From the NCBI GenBank assembly GCA_002478575.1, contig DLOX01000058.1, positions 197 to 15,507 of the forward strand: a stretch of DNA of 15,311 nucleotides. The letters run 5' to 3'. Source of the DNA: Sphingomonadales bacterium UBA7473. Its GTDB lineage: Bacteria > Pseudomonadota > Alphaproteobacteria > Sphingomonadales > Sphingomonadaceae. The position numbers and the translations under genes are program-made. The notes under the pieces were generated by a model, which did not search any database, was not told the DNA's origin, and worked only from the letters and a program-made list of their open reading frames with translations. Shown here piece after piece: positions 7,033 to 13,907 of the stretch; within the stretch, counting starts at the first letter, position 1; each line of letters opens with the position of its first letter.

Positions 7033-8169
7033 ATGGCGATGATCCTCAATGACGACCAAGTGATGCTGCGCGATAGTGCGCGGGATTTCATGACGAGCGA
7101 AGCGCCCGTCAGCCATATGCGCAAATACCGCGACATGGGCTGCAAAGATGGCTTTGCCCATGGCCTGTGGAAGCAATTTGCCGAAATGGGCTTTACCGGC
7201 ATTCTCATCCCCGAAGCTGATGGTGGCATGGGCATGGGCCATGTCGAAGCGGGCATCGTGCTTGAAGAAATTGGCCGCAACCTGACGCCTTCCCCATTCC
7301 TCACAACTGCTGTTGCTGCGGTCGAAGCCTTGAAGGCGGCTGACAAAGCAATGCGCGACCGCTGGTATCCCGGCATTTTGGCGGGCGACGCTGTGATCAG
7401 CGTGGCCATTGACGAAGCCGCCAAGCATCGCCCTGAAAAGATCAATGCCCGCGCCGAACGCAGCGGCAATGGCTTCAAAATCTCAGGCGCCAAGCAATTT
7501 GTGGTGCAAGGCGCTTCAGCGGATATGATCATTGTGGCCGCACGCACCGCAGGTGCCGCAGGAGAGACTGATGGGCTGACGCTCTTTGCCGTCGACAAAG
7601 ACAGCGCAGGGCTTTCGATGGACTCAGCACGTCTCGTCGATTCGAGCATGGCCGCGCAGGTAAAGCTCGACGGCGTTGAAGTGACGGCAGACGCCGTCAT
7701 TGGCGATGTTGATGGCGGTTGGTCGGTTCTCACGCGCCTGCTCGATGCTGGCCGCGTTGGTGCCGCTGCTGAAATGGTTGGTGTTGGATCCGGCGCGATG
7801 GATATGACCTTTGGCTATCTGAAGCAGCGTAAACAGTTCGACCGACTGATCGGTGAGTTCCAAGCGCTGCAACATCGCGCCGCACATCTTTACGGTGAAA
7901 TGGAAGCCGCCCGTTCGATCACGCTCAAGGCGCAGAATATGCTCGACGAAGGCCATAAGCATGCCGAGCAGTATGTTGCGGCTGCCAAAGCCAAGGCAGG
8001 CCTCGCCTGCAACTTGGCAGTCCGAGAAGGCGTCCAAATGCATGGCGGCATGGGGATGACCGATGAATATGACATTGGCCTTTATATGAAGCGCGACCGC
8101 AGCTTGAATGAGTTTTTCGGCGACGCTTGGTATCACGCAGACCGCGTTGCCCAGATGAATGGATATTGA
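7033..8169 (+). CDS. Acyl-CoA dehydrogenase-like partner subunit lacking the catalytic Glu
   Basis: A 378-residue acyl-CoA dehydrogenase homologue. The fold is clear: GFTGILIPEADGGMGMG (53-69), RKQFDRLIGEFQALQHR (266-282, typical FAD contact) and QMHGGMGMTDEY (335-346). Neither usual catalytic position is acidic: LLDAGRVG (236-243) has Ala where isovaleryl-type enzymes have Glu, and LNEFFGDAW (358-366) has Phe where medium-chain enzymes have Glu. It is therefore probably the FAD-contributing, non-basic half of a heterotetramer with the preceding subunit. The start at 7033 has GGAG eight bases upstream, inside the end of the previous gene. Its TGA overlaps the next gene's ATG by one base (TGATG). 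A stand-alone active enzyme is less likely. Confidence 0.9.
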   Translation: MAMILNDDQVMLRDSARDFMTSEAPVSHMRKYRDMGCKDGFAHGLWKQFAEMGFTGILIPEADGGMGMGHVEAGIVLEEIGRNLTPSPFLTTAVAAVEALKAADKAMRDRWYPGILAGDAVISVAIDEAAKHRPEKINARAERSGNGFKISGAKQFVVQGASADMIIVAARTAGAAGETDGLTLFAVDKDSAGLSMDSARLVDSSMAAQVKLDGVEVTADAVIGDVDGGWSVLTRLLDAGRVGAAAEMVGVGSGAMDMTFGYLKQRKQFDRLIGEFQALQHRAAHLYGEMEAARSITLKAQNMLDEGHKHAEQYVAAAKAKAGLACNLAVREGVQMHGGMGMTDEYDIGLYMKRDRSLNEFFGDAWYHADRVAQMNGY

Positions 8170-8960
8170 TGATGGATTTTGGAAAACTCTTCAGCCTTGA
8201 AGGCCGGGTCGCGCTTGTCACCGGCGGGTCCAAGAATATTGGCAAGATGATTGCGGCGGGCTTCATTGCCCAAGGGGCCAAAGTCTACATCTCATCGCGT
8301 AAGGCCGATGCTTGCGCCGAAACCGCAGCCGAGCTTGGGCCAAACTGCATCCCGCTTCCCATGGATGTCTCCACTGTCGAGGGCTGCAAGGCCTTGGCCG
8401 CTGCCTTTGCCGAGCGTGAAGAGAAGCTCGACATTCTCGTGAATAATGCAGGCGCCGCATGGGGGGCGCCTTTTGCCGAATTCCCGGAAGTGGGTTGGGA
8501 CAAGGTGATGGATTTGAATATCAAATCGCCCTTCTTCTTGACCCAAGCCCTGCACCCGCAACTGAAGGCGGCAGCCAGTGCTGCTCAGCCCGCCAAAGTC
8601 ATCATGATCACATCGATCGATGGGATCCGGCTGAACCCATGGGATACTTATAGCTATCACGCGTCCAAATCAGGGCTCATTTATTTGACCAAGCGGATGG
8701 CGGCTGAGCTGATCAAGGATCAGATCAATGTCACTTCAATCGCACCCGGGGCCTTTGCCTCCGATATGAATCGCGCCGCTCGCGATCATGGCGATGCGGT
8801 GGCTCGACGCATTCCATCAAAGCGGATTGGCGTTCCCGAGGATATGGCCGCTGCCGCCATTTACCTCGCCAGCAATGCCGGCAATTACGTCGTTGGCGAT
8901 ACAATCACCGTCGATGGCGGTGTGGCCCATGCTTCAATGGGCGGAGGAATTGACGCCTAA
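8169..8960 (+). CDS. SDR-family NADP-preferring oxidoreductase (RhlG/FabG-like)
   Basis: A 263-residue short-chain dehydrogenase. Seen: TGGSKNIG (18-25), Arg44 after SS in the second strand (NADP preference), NNAGAAWGAPF (92-102), DLNIKSPFFLTQAL (115-128), catalytic Ser149, and Tyr163/Lys167 in YHASK, with a final TITVDGGV. The NNAGAAWG and NIKSPFFLTQ segments resemble RhlG-type 3-oxoacyl reductases. ATG 8169 shares one base with the preceding stop and is the likely start. ATG 8172 is an alternative, and an in-frame ATG at 8127 would overlap the previous gene by 43 bases. It is co-transcribed with the two acyl-CoA dehydrogenase subunits and probably works at the 3-hydroxyacyl/3-oxoacyl level or supplies 3-hydroxyacyl units near the phasin gene. 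The second role is inference. Confidence 0.88.
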   Translation: MMDFGKLFSLEGRVALVTGGSKNIGKMIAAGFIAQGAKVYISSRKADACAETAAELGPNCIPLPMDVSTVEGCKALAAAFAEREEKLDILVNNAGAAWGAPFAEFPEVGWDKVMDLNIKSPFFLTQALHPQLKAAASAAQPAKVIMITSIDGIRLNPWDTYSYHASKSGLIYLTKRMAAELIKDQINVTSIAPGAFASDMNRAARDHGDAVARRIPSKRIGVPEDMAAAAIYLASNAGNYVVGDTITVDGGVAHASMGGGIDA

Positions 8961-8963
8961 AAA

Positions 8964-8978
8964 TCGGTCAGTGCATAA
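8964..8978 (-). promoter_or_regulatory. Degenerate third copy of the phasin operator
   Basis: On the minus strand TTATGCACTG matches nine of the first ten bases of the operator at 8983. The other half is degenerate. Its centre is about 19 bases, close to two helical turns, from the centre of the perfect box. Confidence 0.35.
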
Positions 8979-8982
8979 AAAA

Positions 8983-8997
8983 TTGTGCACTGCACAA
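8983..8997. promoter_or_regulatory. Perfect palindromic operator upstream of phasin (PhaR-like)
   Basis: TTGTGCA-C-TGCACAA is a perfect 7-bp inverted repeat around one base, flanked by A-rich runs. TGCA-rich dyads upstream of phasin genes are the known binding sites of PhaR, the polyhydroxybutyrate-responsive repressor. Assignment to PhaR rests on context, as no phaR gene is in the window. Confidence 0.65.
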
Positions 8998-9005
8998 AAA
9001 ATCTC

Positions 9006-9032
9006 TTGCAATCCCGAATCAATCTCTATATT
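9006..9032 (+). promoter_or_regulatory. Candidate phasin promoter
   Basis: TTGCAA at 9006-9011 (or CTTGCA one base earlier) and TATATT at 9027-9032 are separated by 15-16 bases. The -10 abuts the operator copy beginning at 9031, so bound repressor would cover it. Spacing is slightly short. Confidence 0.45.
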
Positions 9033-9052
9033 GTGCACTGCAACATAGAGAT
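9022..9052. repeat. Composite inverted repeat enclosing the second operator copy
   Basis: ATCTCTAT at 9022-9029 and ATAGAGAT at 9045-9052 are perfect complements flanking a 15-base core that contains TTGTGCACTGCA. The right arm ends just before the GGAGG of the phasin gene. It could be an extended operator or, if transcribed, a 5'-leader hairpin. Confidence 0.5.
9031..9045. promoter_or_regulatory. Second PhaR-like operator, overlapping the -10
   Basis: TTGTGCACTGCAACA repeats the first 12 bases of the perfect box at 8983. The right half carries an inserted A, so the palindrome is imperfect. Centre-to-centre distance from the first box is 48 bases. Its position over the -10/start region suits a repressor. 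Confidence 0.6.
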
Positions 9053-9056
9053 CGAA

Positions 9057-9061
9057 GGAGG
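9057..9061 (+). promoter_or_regulatory. Strong ribosome binding site fixing the GTG start of phasin
   Basis: GGAGG within AAGGAGG lies five bases before GTG 9067, which supports this non-ATG start and high expression. Confidence 0.7.
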
Positions 9062-9066
9062 CCATT

Positions 9067-9687
9067 GTGGCTGAGACCCGTGCAAAGAAATCTGTCGCTG
9101 CCGTTGCGAAGAAGGCCGTTGCTCCAAAAGCTACGCCCGTCGCTGCACCGAAGGCGAAGACTGTTCGCGCTGTTGCGCAAAAGATCGAGACTGAAACCGT
9201 TTTTTCCAATCCAATCGAAGGAATGACCGAAATGACCGACACCGTGAAAAAAGTTGCCGCAGAAGCTGGCGAAAAAGCAACCGCAATGCTCAAGGACGTC
9301 AATGTCCGTGCAAAGGATCTTCTCGCAAAGGGTGGTGAAATGACCAAAGAAGTCATGGAATTCAACAAAGCCAACATCGAAGCTGTTGTTGAATCAGGCA
9401 AGATCGCTGCAAAGGGTGCGCAAACAGCCGCTCAAAACGCAGTTGAACTGACCAAGAAGAATTGGGAAGCCAACACCACGCACGCTAAGGCTTTGACCGG
9501 CGTTCGCGCTCCTGCCGACTTCTTCAAGATGCAAACAGAATTCGCTCGCACGCAATTCGACGCAGCTGTTGCTGAAATGTCGAAGAACACCGAATTCACG
9601 CTGAAGCTGGCTGGTGAAGTTGTTGCTCCTCTGCAAAACCGTTATTCGGTTGTTGTTGAGCAAGTGAAAGCTCGCATGGCTGCCTAA
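9067..9687 (+). CDS. Phasin family protein (PHA granule-associated)
   Basis: A 206-residue protein without a signal peptide or membrane segment. Residues 1-40 are Ala/Lys-rich (eight Lys, two Arg, AKK and PKA repeats). The rest is amphipathic helix with the phasin pattern, including FNKANIEAVVESGKIAAKG (about 98-116) and DFFKMQTEFARTQFDA in the C-terminal part. Phasins coat polyhydroxyalkanoate granules and control their size. The start is GTG at 9067, chosen because AAGGAGG ends five bases upstream and no ATG lies nearby. It has its own promoter with PhaR-like boxes and its own terminator, so it is a monocistronic insert between catabolic genes. The basic N-terminus resembles DNA-contacting tails of PhaF/PhaM-type proteins, so nucleoid tethering is possible but unproven. 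Codon use looks biased toward few codons (GCT, AAG, GAA), as in highly expressed genes. Confidence 0.88.
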   Translation: MAETRAKKSVAAVAKKAVAPKATPVAAPKAKTVRAVAQKIETETVFSNPIEGMTEMTDTVKKVAAEAGEKATAMLKDVNVRAKDLLAKGGEMTKEVMEFNKANIEAVVESGKIAAKGAQTAAQNAVELTKKNWEANTTHAKALTGVRAPADFFKMQTEFARTQFDAAVAEMSKNTEFTLKLAGEVVAPLQNRYSVVVEQVKARMAA

Positions 9688-9696
9688 TGGCATGAT

Positions 9697-9712
9697 GTGA
9701 GCTTCGGCTTAC
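9697..9712 (+). other. C(UUCG)G tetraloop hairpin after the phasin stop
   Basis: GTGAGC-TTCG-GCTTAC forms a six-pair stem with one G-U wobble, closed by C-G over a UUCG loop. It lies nine bases after the phasin stop and ahead of the terminator. Such loops are exceptionally stable and often protect 3' ends from exonucleases. Confidence 0.55.
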
Positions 9713-9726
9713 AGACGAAGAATAGA

Positions 9727-9760
9727 GGCCGCTTTCCAGAAATGGAGAGCGGCCTTTTTC
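9727..9760 (+). terminator. Intrinsic terminator of the phasin gene
   Basis: GGCCGCTTTCC (9727-9737), a six-base loop and GGAGAGCGGCC (9744-9754) form an 11-pair stem with one G-U wobble, followed directly by five T. This is a canonical Rho-independent terminator that separates phasin from the acyl-CoA synthetase gene. Confidence 0.9.
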
Positions 9761-9829
9761 TATTCCGCCCCAATTGCATCGCGCTGCGACTCGCGGCAAA
9801 GCGAGGGCACAATAGATAGAGGAGGAATC

Positions 9830-11437
9830 ATGATCGGCGGAATGCAGGACTGGAAGCTGCGGATCACGCATCTGATCGATTATGCCGCGCGGGAACATGG
9901 CCCCCGGGAGATTGTAACGCGTTGGGCAGATGGCCGCATTGATCGCACCAATTGGGCGGGCGTCGCGCTGGAAGCGAAAAAGCTTTCTCAAGCCTTGGTG
10001 AAGCTCGGCTGCAAAACCGGCGATCGGATTGGCACCATTGCCATGAACCATCATCGCCACCTTTCTGCTTGGTATGGCGCCATTGGTTTTGGCGGGGTGA
10101 TCCACACCATCAACGTCCGCCTGTTTGATGAGGATCTGACCTACATCATCAACCACGCCGAAGATAAGGTCATCCTTTACGATGCGCAGTTCCAACCGCT
10201 GATTGATCGGCTGAGGCCGCACCTGAAGACGGTTGAACATTATATCTGCTTTGATCGCGATGATGGTTACCCCGCGCTGCTCGCGCCTGAAGATGGCGAT
10301 TATGAGTGGGCCGATGGCGATGAGCGGGACCCTTGCATGCTCTGCTATACCAGCGGGACAACGGGGCATCCGAAGGGCGTGCTGTACCAACATCGCTCCC
10401 ACATGCTTCATGCTTTGACAGAGGTGGGGCCAGCGGGTTTTGACTTGTCTTGCCAAGCAGCCCTTCTCCCCATCGTTCCCATGTTCCATGCCGCAAGCTG
10501 GGGCCTTCCCTTTGCAGGAGCTGCGGCGGGTGTGAAGTTTGTGTTCAGTGCAACCAATGAAGCGCCAGTGCTTCATCAATTGATGCTGGACGAAGGCATT
10601 ACGCACAGCGCGGGCGTGCCCACCGTCTGGCTCGCCATGTTCCAGCATCTCGATGCCCAGATTGCAGCGGGCAAAGAAGCTGGCCTTGGTAAGCTTCGCC
10701 TTGTCACCATTGGCGGCACAGCAGCCCCCCGCATGATGATTGAGCGGCTGATGAAGCAAGGCATTCGCGTGGGCCACGCTTGGGGGATGACGGAAACGTC
10801 GCCCATTGGAACGATGGGATCGCCAACGTGGAATTGGGACGATCTGACGCTGGATGAGCAGATTGAAATCGTTGCCAAGCAAGGCCGGGTTCCCTTTGGC
10901 GTGGAGCTTCGGGTCGTCGATGACAATGGCAATGCTTTGCCGCGCGACGGCACGTCGTCAGGCTCGCTTCATGTCCGTGGCCCTTGGGTGATCAAGCGCT
11001 ATTTCAAGGCCGAAGCCGATGCGACGGGCGAAGACCAATGGTTTGATACAGGCGATGTTGCAGTGATCCATCCCGATGGCACGATGCAAATCACCGACCG
11101 GGCCAAGGATGTGATTAAATCAGGCGGCGAGTGGATCAGCTCTGCTGAGCTCGAAAATGCAGCGGTTGGCACGCCCGGTGTCGCGCTTGCTGCTGCGATT
11201 GGCGTCTATCATCCGAAATGGGATGAGCGGCCGATCTTGCTCGCGGTTAAATCGCCGGGGGCTTCAGTGACTGAAGCTGATGTGATGGACTATCTTGCGA
11301 GCCGCGTTGCCAAATGGTGGCTGCCGGATGAGATTCACTTCGTCGATAGCTTGCCGCAGACCGGCACGGGCAAAGTGCAAAAGGCGGAGTTGCGCAAAAG
11401 CTATAGAGATTATCAGTTGAAGTCCTTGGCTCAATAA
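9830..11437 (+). CDS. AMP-dependent acyl-CoA synthetase (FadD-like)
   Basis: A 535-residue ANL-superfamily ligase that activates a carboxylic acid to its CoA thioester through an acyl-AMP. Visible core motifs: the P-loop YTSGTTGHPKG (173-183), the A5 motif GHAWGMTETS (315-324), TGD (407-409), DRAKDVIKSGGEW (423-435) with the hinge region, and the adenylation Lys515 in TGTGKVQK. All are intact. ATG 9830 has AGAGGAGG four bases upstream; ATG 9842 is a less supported alternative. The family fits medium- or long-chain fatty acids or related hydrophobic acids. It lies beyond the phasin terminator, so it needs its own promoter, and I could not identify a convincing one between 9761 and 9829. It would feed acyl-CoA to the dehydrogenases upstream. 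Confidence 0.92.
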   Translation: MIGGMQDWKLRITHLIDYAAREHGPREIVTRWADGRIDRTNWAGVALEAKKLSQALVKLGCKTGDRIGTIAMNHHRHLSAWYGAIGFGGVIHTINVRLFDEDLTYIINHAEDKVILYDAQFQPLIDRLRPHLKTVEHYICFDRDDGYPALLAPEDGDYEWADGDERDPCMLCYTSGTTGHPKGVLYQHRSHMLHALTEVGPAGFDLSCQAALLPIVPMFHAASWGLPFAGAAAGVKFVFSATNEAPVLHQLMLDEGITHSAGVPTVWLAMFQHLDAQIAAGKEAGLGKLRLVTIGGTAAPRMMIERLMKQGIRVGHAWGMTETSPIGTMGSPTWNWDDLTLDEQIEIVAKQGRVPFGVELRVVDDNGNALPRDGTSSGSLHVRGPWVIKRYFKAEADATGEDQWFDTGDVAVIHPDGTMQITDRAKDVIKSGGEWISSAELENAAVGTPGVALAAAIGVYHPKWDERPILLAVKSPGASVTEADVMDYLASRVAKWWLPDEIHFVDSLPQTGTGKVQKAELRKSYRDYQLKSLAQ

Positions 11438-11447
11438 CAAGCTGGGT

Positions 11448-11543
11448 CGTCCCGGACTTGATCCGGGACCCATGCCTCCCTGCCTCATCCTGCTCGCTGC
11501 CTGGAAAACGAGGCATGGACTCCGGGTCGAGCCCGGAGTGACG
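11448..11543. repeat. Nested palindromic intergenic element (REP-like)
   Basis: Two arms, 11448-11477 and 11511-11543, are near-complements of each other; the distal GTC and the inner CCATGCCT/AGGCATGG pair well. Each arm also contains its own small palindrome, CCCGGACTTGATCCGGG on the left and CTCCGGGTCGAGCCCGGAG on the right. It fills the space between the convergent acyl-CoA synthetase and nusB genes. Elements with a CCCGGACTTGATCCGGG core are common intergenic repeats in sphingomonads and relatives. It may act as a bidirectional terminator or mRNA stabiliser, but lacks T-runs. Confidence 0.75.
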
Positions 11544-11551
11544 TCTTGGTC

Positions 11552-11989
11552 TTAAGAGCGTACTTCCTTCGCCACGGCGTCCAATATGCCATTGATGAAC
11601 CGCTTTTCGCGTGTGTCAAAAAAGGCGTCAGCAACGTTTAGATAGTCATTAATCACGCTGCCGACGGGAATGTCGGGACGGGCCAAAAGCTCATAGCTTC
11701 CGGCGCGGAGGATTTGCCGCAAGGTCCGATCAAGCCGCGCAATCGTCCAACCCTTGTCGAGCTTGGTTGAAATCACAGCGTCAATCTCATCGCGGCGCGC
11801 GTCCGTGCCCTTCACCACATCATCGAAAAAGGTGCCATCCGCGTCCGCATAGGTCGCGTCTTCGATGGTTGCGCCCAAGCGGTGCTGATGAAATTCGTGG
11901 AGCAACTGGGCCATCGGCGTTGCTTCCATTTCTTGCTGATACAGCGCTTGCACAGCGGCAAGGCGCGCGGCGGACCGGGATTTACTCAT
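11552..11989 (-). CDS. nusB: Transcription antitermination factor NusB
   Basis: A 145-residue all-helical RNA-binding protein that binds boxA with NusE (ribosomal protein S10) and promotes rRNA antitermination. Seen: the N-terminal ARLAAVQALYQ (8-18), LRQILRAGSYELL (90-102), and the C-terminal INDYLNVADAFFDTREKRF (113-131) with INGILDAV (132-139), all family hallmarks. Length is typical. Its ATG overlaps the hisD stop by four bases (ATGA), with only a weak purine stretch (GAAAG) upstream, so translation is likely coupled to hisD. It is the last gene of the leftward housekeeping group and ends eight bases from the nested palindrome. Confidence 0.96.
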   Translation of the reverse strand: MSKSRSAARLAAVQALYQQEMEATPMAQLLHEFHQHRLGATIEDATYADADGTFFDDVVKGTDARRDEIDAVISTKLDKGWTIARLDRTLRQILRAGSYELLARPDIPVGSVINDYLNVADAFFDTREKRFINGILDAVAKEVRS

Positions 11990-13263
11990 GACAATCTTTC
12001 AGAAACGGACGCCGCATGGGCAGGCAGGCCTTCAGCTGTGGCAAGCGCCACTGCGGCAGGGCCAATGGCGCGGATGCTGGCCGCATCGCAGGCAAGGAAG
12101 CTGGTGCGCTTCATAAAATCGAGAACGGACAGGCCGGACGAAAAGCGTGCGCGCCGTCCAGTGGGGAGCACATGGTTGGGGCCGCCAACATAGTCGCCAA
12201 CGGCTTCCGGTGTGTGCCGCCCCAAGAAGATGGACCCCGCATGGCGGACTGCCGCAAAGAGCGGCTCCGGATCTTCGACCGCCAGCTCAAGATGCTCTGG
12301 GGCGAGACGATCCACCAGTGGTGGCGCTTCGGCCAACTCACTCACGACGATGATCGCGCCATAGTCATCCCAGCTTGCCCGCGCCGTGGCTTCGGTGCTG
12401 AGAGTTGGCAATCGCGCTTCGACCGCTGCTTCAACAGCATTGGCAAAGGCGGCATCATCGGTGATCAGGATCGATTGGCTGACCGGATCATGCTCAGCTT
12501 GGCTCAGCAAATCAGCGGCAATCCAAACCGGATCATTGCCCCCATCCGCAACGACCAAAATCTCCGACGGCCCTGCGACCATGTCGATACCCACGACACC
12601 ATAAACCTGCCGCTTGGCTTCCGCGACCCAAGCATTGCCAGGGCCAGTGACGACATCGACGGGACGGATCGTCTCTGTGCCAAAGGCAAGTGCCGCAACC
12701 GCCTGCGCGCCGCCAATCCGCCAAACCTCGTCAGCACCCGCAAGCGCAGCCGCCGCCAATACAAGCGGATTAGCCTCTCCATTGGGCGTCGGCGTGACCA
12801 TCACCAGCCGTTCAACCCCAGCCACTTTGGCGGGGATCAGGTTCATGAGGACAGAGGAAGGATAGGCCGCTCGACCGCCGGGCACATAGACGCCCGCTGC
12901 GTCCACCCCACGCCAACGCGCGCCAACGCGAACGCCAGCATCGTCAACCGTGTCACTATCGGCAGGGCGTTGCTGTTCATGATAAGTGCGGATTCGCGCA
13001 GCCGCCAGCTCAAGCGCTGAACGCAGTTCTGTATCAAGGCCATCCAAGGCCGCGTGACAGTCAGCAAGTGAAATAGCCCAGGGCAGATCATGCCCATCAA
13101 AGCGCTTCGTCAGGTCGGCAACAGCCGCATCACCTTCGCTGCGAACACGCGCAATGATTGCGGCAACGTCGGCGGATACGCCACTATCGGACTCTCGCCG
13201 AGCATTGACGAGCGCGTCAAATTGCGCGGCGAAATCGGGGGCAGCATTGGAAAGACGGATCAA
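11986..13263 (-). CDS. hisD: Histidinol dehydrogenase
   Basis: A 425-residue Zn enzyme catalysing the last two oxidations of histidine synthesis, L-histidinol to L-histidine with two NAD. Ligands and catalytic residues match the E. coli pattern: Gln255 and His258 in LLSQAEHDP, the acid/base pair Glu323-His324 in APEHLELA, Asp357 in TPEAVGDYVGGPNH, and His416 near the C-terminus. GPSEILVVAD (231-240) is the usual signature. The start is TTG at 13263. No in-frame ATG occurs until Met140, GGAG lies nine bases upstream, and TTG overlaps the hisG TGA as TTGA. The rare start plus overlap suggests expression tied to hisG translation. Confidence 0.96.
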   Translation of the reverse strand: MIRLSNAAPDFAAQFDALVNARRESDSGVSADVAAIIARVRSEGDAAVADLTKRFDGHDLPWAISLADCHAALDGLDTELRSALELAAARIRTYHEQQRPADSDTVDDAGVRVGARWRGVDAAGVYVPGGRAAYPSSVLMNLIPAKVAGVERLVMVTPTPNGEANPLVLAAAALAGADEVWRIGGAQAVAALAFGTETIRPVDVVTGPGNAWVAEAKRQVYGVVGIDMVAGPSEILVVADGGNDPVWIAADLLSQAEHDPVSQSILITDDAAFANAVEAAVEARLPTLSTEATARASWDDYGAIIVVSELAEAPPLVDRLAPEHLELAVEDPEPLFAAVRHAGSIFLGRHTPEAVGDYVGGPNHVLPTGRRARFSSGLSVLDFMKRTSFLACDAASIRAIGPAAVALATAEGLPAHAASVSERLS

Positions 13264-13907
13264 CTGACGGCGCTCCGAAACGCTTCAATCAACCGACCGA
13301 CTTCTGCTTTGGTCTTGAAGGCCGCGCGATTGGCGATGAGGCGGGCAGAGACTTGGGCGATCACCTCAACCTCCACAAGGCCATTGTCTTTCAGGGTCTT
13401 GCCCGAAGAGACCAGATCAACGATCCGGCTGGACAAGCCCAGCAAAGGCGCAATTTCCATCGCGCCATTCAGCTTCACGCACTCGGCCTGCACGCCACGC
13501 GCGGCAAAATGCTTGGCGGTCAAGTTGGGATATTTGGTCGCGACGCGCACATGGCTCCAGCTGCGTGGATCATCATTCGCGGCCATTTCAATCGGCTCAG
13601 CGACAGAAATCCGGCAATGGCCAATGTTTAAATCCACCGGCGCATAAAGTTCCGAATAGTCAAATTCATCGATCACATCAGAGCCGACAATGCCCAGATG
13701 CGCGGCGCCATGAGCGACAAAAGTCGCGACATCAAAGGCCCGGACGCGGATCAGATTGATATGCGCATGGTTGGTCGCAAACTGGAGCGCGCGGCTTTCC
13801 TCATCGGAAAAAGCAGCTTCAGGTTCGATCCCTGCCTTGGCGAGAAGCGGCAAAGCTTCAGACAGGATTCGGCCCTTGGGAACGGCGATGATCAGCGAGT
13901 CAGTCAT
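13260..13907 (-). CDS. hisG: ATP phosphoribosyltransferase, short form
   Basis: A 215-residue HisG of the short type, which lacks the C-terminal regulatory domain and needs HisZ for activity and feedback control. It performs the first step of histidine synthesis, joining ATP and PRPP. Seen: AVPKGR (8-13), LGIVGSDVIDE (71-81), RVATKYPNLT (121-130) and the PRPP-binding DLVSSGKTLKDNGL (164-177). No hisZ is in the window. ATG 13907 is the only possible ATG, since an in-frame stop lies 12 bases upstream. It is not preceded by a purine-rich site but by CTCCTCC, the complement of a Shine-Dalgarno. The 52-base gap to the hydratase-like gene must hold any promoter; none is convincing. Confidence 0.95.
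   Translation of the reverse strand: MTDSLIIAVPKGRILSEALPLLAKAGIEPEAAFSDEESRALQFATNHAHINLIRVRAFDVATFVAHGAAHLGIVGSDVIDEFDYSELYAPVDLNIGHCRISVAEPIEMAANDDPRSWSHVRVATKYPNLTAKHFAARGVQAECVKLNGAMEIAPLLGLSSRIVDLVSSGKTLKDNGLVEVEVIAQVSARLIANRAAFKTKAEVGRLIEAFRSAVS

Noticed and set aside
9790..9805. Small CTCGC/GCGAG hairpin before the acyl-CoA synthetase
   Set aside because: The stem is five pairs with a six-base loop, no T-run follows and no regulator class is suggested; this is too weak to call.
9596..10882. Minus-strand open frame of 428 codons opposite the acyl-CoA synthetase gene
   Set aside because: It lies wholly within the well-conserved synthetase gene and runs into phasin. Its product has no recognisable motif and an odd Ala/His/Arg-rich composition, so it is a shadow of the coding strand.
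12016..13020. Plus-strand open frame of 334 codons opposite hisD
   Set aside because: The hisD frame has all zinc and catalytic residues. The opposite frame shows no domain, only low-stop-frequency artefact.
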